A stretch of DNA of 64,000 nt from Methylococcus sp. EFPC2. Lineage in GTDB: Bacteria > Pseudomonadota > Gammaproteobacteria > Methylococcales > Methylococcaceae. The position numbers and the translations under genes are program-made. Under the pieces are notes generated by a model. That model was not told where the DNA came from. It saw only the letters and a list, made by a program, of their open reading frames with translations, and did no database searches. The DNA lies in the NCBI RefSeq assembly GCF_016925495.1, contig NZ_CP070491.1, positions 2,728,001 through 2,792,000 of the forward strand, in the 5' to 3' direction. This document shows, piece after piece, positions 62,738 to 64,000 of this stretch (within the stretch, counting starts at the first letter, position 1; each line of letters starts with the position of its first letter).

Positions 62738-63783
62738 CGCGCGGCCTCCCGCAGACAGATGTCGGCCACGGTGCGCGTCGCATCGACCCGCGCCAGCGCG
62801 CGGGCCTTGCCGGACATCTCGGCCAGCCGGCCAGGGACGAGCAAGTCGCGCAGGACGGCCGTCAGAACGGTCGGATTCAATTCGGATTGCGGCAATAATA
62901 CGGCGGCGCCGGCATCGGTCATCACGTGTGCGTTTTGTGTCTGGTGATCGTCTATGGCATAGGGATAAGGGACGAGGACGGCCGGCACGCCCATCGCGGT
63001 CAATTCACTGATGGTCATGGCCCCCGCCCGACATATCGCCAGATCGGCCCAGCGGTAGGCCTCGGCCATGTCTTCGATGAAAGCCTGAACCCGGACCTCC
63101 AGTCCCAGTTCCCGGTATCGAGCCTCGGTTTCGGTCTGCGTGGCCGCTCCAGTCTGGTGCAAAACCGCCAGTTTTTCCCCGACTTGGGCCAGGACCTCCG
63201 GCACCACGCCATTCAGGACCTGCGCCCCTTGGCTGCCGCCGACGATCAACAGGCGTACGGGCACCTCATGGGGCGGCCTGATCAAATCCACCGCGGCCAC
63301 GATGTCGCGGCGCAAGGGATTGCCCACACCGACGGCCCCGACCCGCTCGGGGAAGCTCCCCGGGAAAGCTTCCAGCACTTTCCGCGCCCATTTTATCAAG
63401 ATTCGATTGGTCGTACCCGGCACCCGGTTCTGCTCGTGCACCACCAGCGGCAGGCCCATCAGGCGGGCCATGATGCCGCCGGGCGCCGCCGCGAAGCCGC
63501 CCATCCCGAGCACCACGTCGGGCCGGAAACGCCGCAAGATGCGTCCGGCCTGTACGCAGGCCAGCATCAGGCGCACGGGCGCTGCGATCCGCCCCGCCCA
63601 ACCCTTGCCGCGGAACCCCGAGACCGACAACCATTCGATAGCGATACCGGCCGCCGGCACGACACGGGCTTCCAGACCGCCGCGCGTGCCCATCCAGCTC
63701 ACCTCGCATCCACGGGCGATCAGTTCCTGCGCGACCGCTAGGGCGGGATAAACATGGCCGCCGGTACCGCCGGCCAGGATCAT
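62734..63783 (-). CDS. murG: Lipid II-forming N-acetylglucosaminyltransferase
   Basis: Transfers GlcNAc to lipid I to give lipid II, on the cytoplasmic face of the membrane; 349 residues. [14 protein letters not shown] is the first G-loop, [13 protein letters not shown] the second, and [10 protein letters not shown] and [35 protein letters not shown] belong to the UDP-GlcNAc domain. The ATG at 63783 overlaps the ftsW stop (ATGA); a GTG at 63798 would add five residues. Overlaps murC by 4 bases. Confidence 0.97.
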   Translation of the reverse strand: MILAGGTGGHVYPALAVAQELIARGCEVSWMGTRGGLEARVVPAAGIAIEWLSVSGFRGKGWAGRIAAPVRLMLACVQAGRILRRFRPDVVLGMGGFAAAPGGIMARLMGLPLVVHEQNRVPGTTNRILIKWARKVLEAFPGSFPERVGAVGVGNPLRRDIVAAVDLIRPPHEVPVRLLIVGGSQGAQVLNGVVPEVLAQVGEKLAVLHQTGAATQTETEARYRELGLEVRVQAFIEDMAEAYRWADLAICRAGAMTISELTAMGVPAVLVPYPYAIDDHQTQNAHVMTDAGAAVLLPQSELNPTVLTAVLRDLLVPGRLAEMSGKARALARVDATRTVADICLREAAR

Positions 63784-64000
63784 AACGCGCGCTGCCACAC
63801 CGCCCTCTCTCGCGGCGCGCCCACCGCATGGCCATCCACCACTTCGCTGCGCACTCTGAACAAAAGCGCCAGGGCCGAGCACATCACCATCATGCTGCCT
63901 CCGCCGTAGCTCATCAAGGGCAGCGTCAAGCCCTTGGTAGGCAACAGCCCCATGTTGACTCCCATGTTGATGAAGGCCTGCAGACCGAACCAGATGCCTA
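63780..64000 (-). CDS. ftsW: Peptidoglycan polymerase FtsW, C-terminal part (cut by window edge)
   Basis: SEDS-family septal peptidoglycan glycosyltransferase. Only the last 73 codons are visible: [30 protein letters not shown] is the signature near the last helices, followed by a final helix and a short tail. The rest lies beyond base 64000. It overlaps murG by 4 bases, continuing the dcw cluster upstream. Confidence 0.95.
   Translation of the reverse strand, partial: GIWFGLQAFINMGVNMGLLPTKGLTLPLMSYGGGSMMVMCSALALLFRVRSEVVDGHAVGAPRERAVWQRAL

Overview
The window is high-GC bacterial chromosome, densely coding, with no phage, insertion sequence or CRISPR array that I can see. The gene set points to a gammaproteobacterium: class I (CyaA-type) adenylate cyclase, RapA, LipB/LipA, a six-subunit Na+-translocating NADH:quinone reductase with NqrM, KdsA/LpxC/LpxD for lipopolysaccharide, and the dcw order ftsW-murG-murC-murB-ddlB-ftsQ-ftsA-ftsZ-lpxC followed by secA-argJ-Nudix. 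The mix resembles Methylococcaceae-type methanotrophs, but that is an impression; no C1-oxidation gene is in the window.

Layout. 1-2.7 kb (minus): pyrG-kdsA-eno, with a palindromic repeat between kdsA and eno. 3.0-3.8 kb (plus): a small lipoprotein and a small conserved protein. 3.8-12.5 kb (minus): a probable six-gene run, DUF1631 protein, PAS/degenerate-GGDEF protein, cyaA, apbE, lipB, lipA. 12.6-18.0 kb: cytochrome-oxidase assembly genes (DUF2909, SURF1, a CxxxC membrane protein, heme A synthase) running into ftsY-ftsE-ftsX. Heme A synthase and FtsY are one uninterrupted reading frame, the most unusual feature of the window. 18.3-24.4 kb (minus): Rieske ferredoxin, ABC exporter, PocR-PAS-PAS-GGDEF protein, lpxD. 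24.6-25.9 kb (plus): heavy-metal-binding domain protein and malate dehydrogenase. 25.9-30.6 kb (minus): YVTN beta-propeller, SRPBCC protein, exonuclease I, CBS protein, NqrM, and a His-rich glycine-zipper protein. 30.7-36.7 kb (minus): nqrABCDEF, closed by a strong terminator. 37.3-40.1 kb (plus): an orphan periplasmic binding protein and a SoxC/SoxD-like pair. 40.2-43.4 kb: three glycosyltransferase-like genes of visibly lower GC, probably acquired. 43.5-47.1 kb: queC and rapA, convergent. 47.5-49.6 kb: a small unknown ORF, then glnA with a good sigma-54-type promoter and a long perfect palindrome upstream. 49.6-64 kb (minus except a DUF721 gene): Nudix/ThiE-like, argJ, secA, lpxC and the division/peptidoglycan cluster, cut within ftsW.

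Functional links: ApbE (5.5 kb) supplies the covalent FMN that NqrB and NqrC (33-35 kb) need, and NqrM (29.8 kb) is a dedicated NQR maturation factor. Nucleotide signalling is represented by CyaA, a degenerate GGDEF protein co-transcribed with it, and an intact diguanylate cyclase. Envelope growth is covered by kdsA, lpxC, lpxD, the mur genes and the fts genes.
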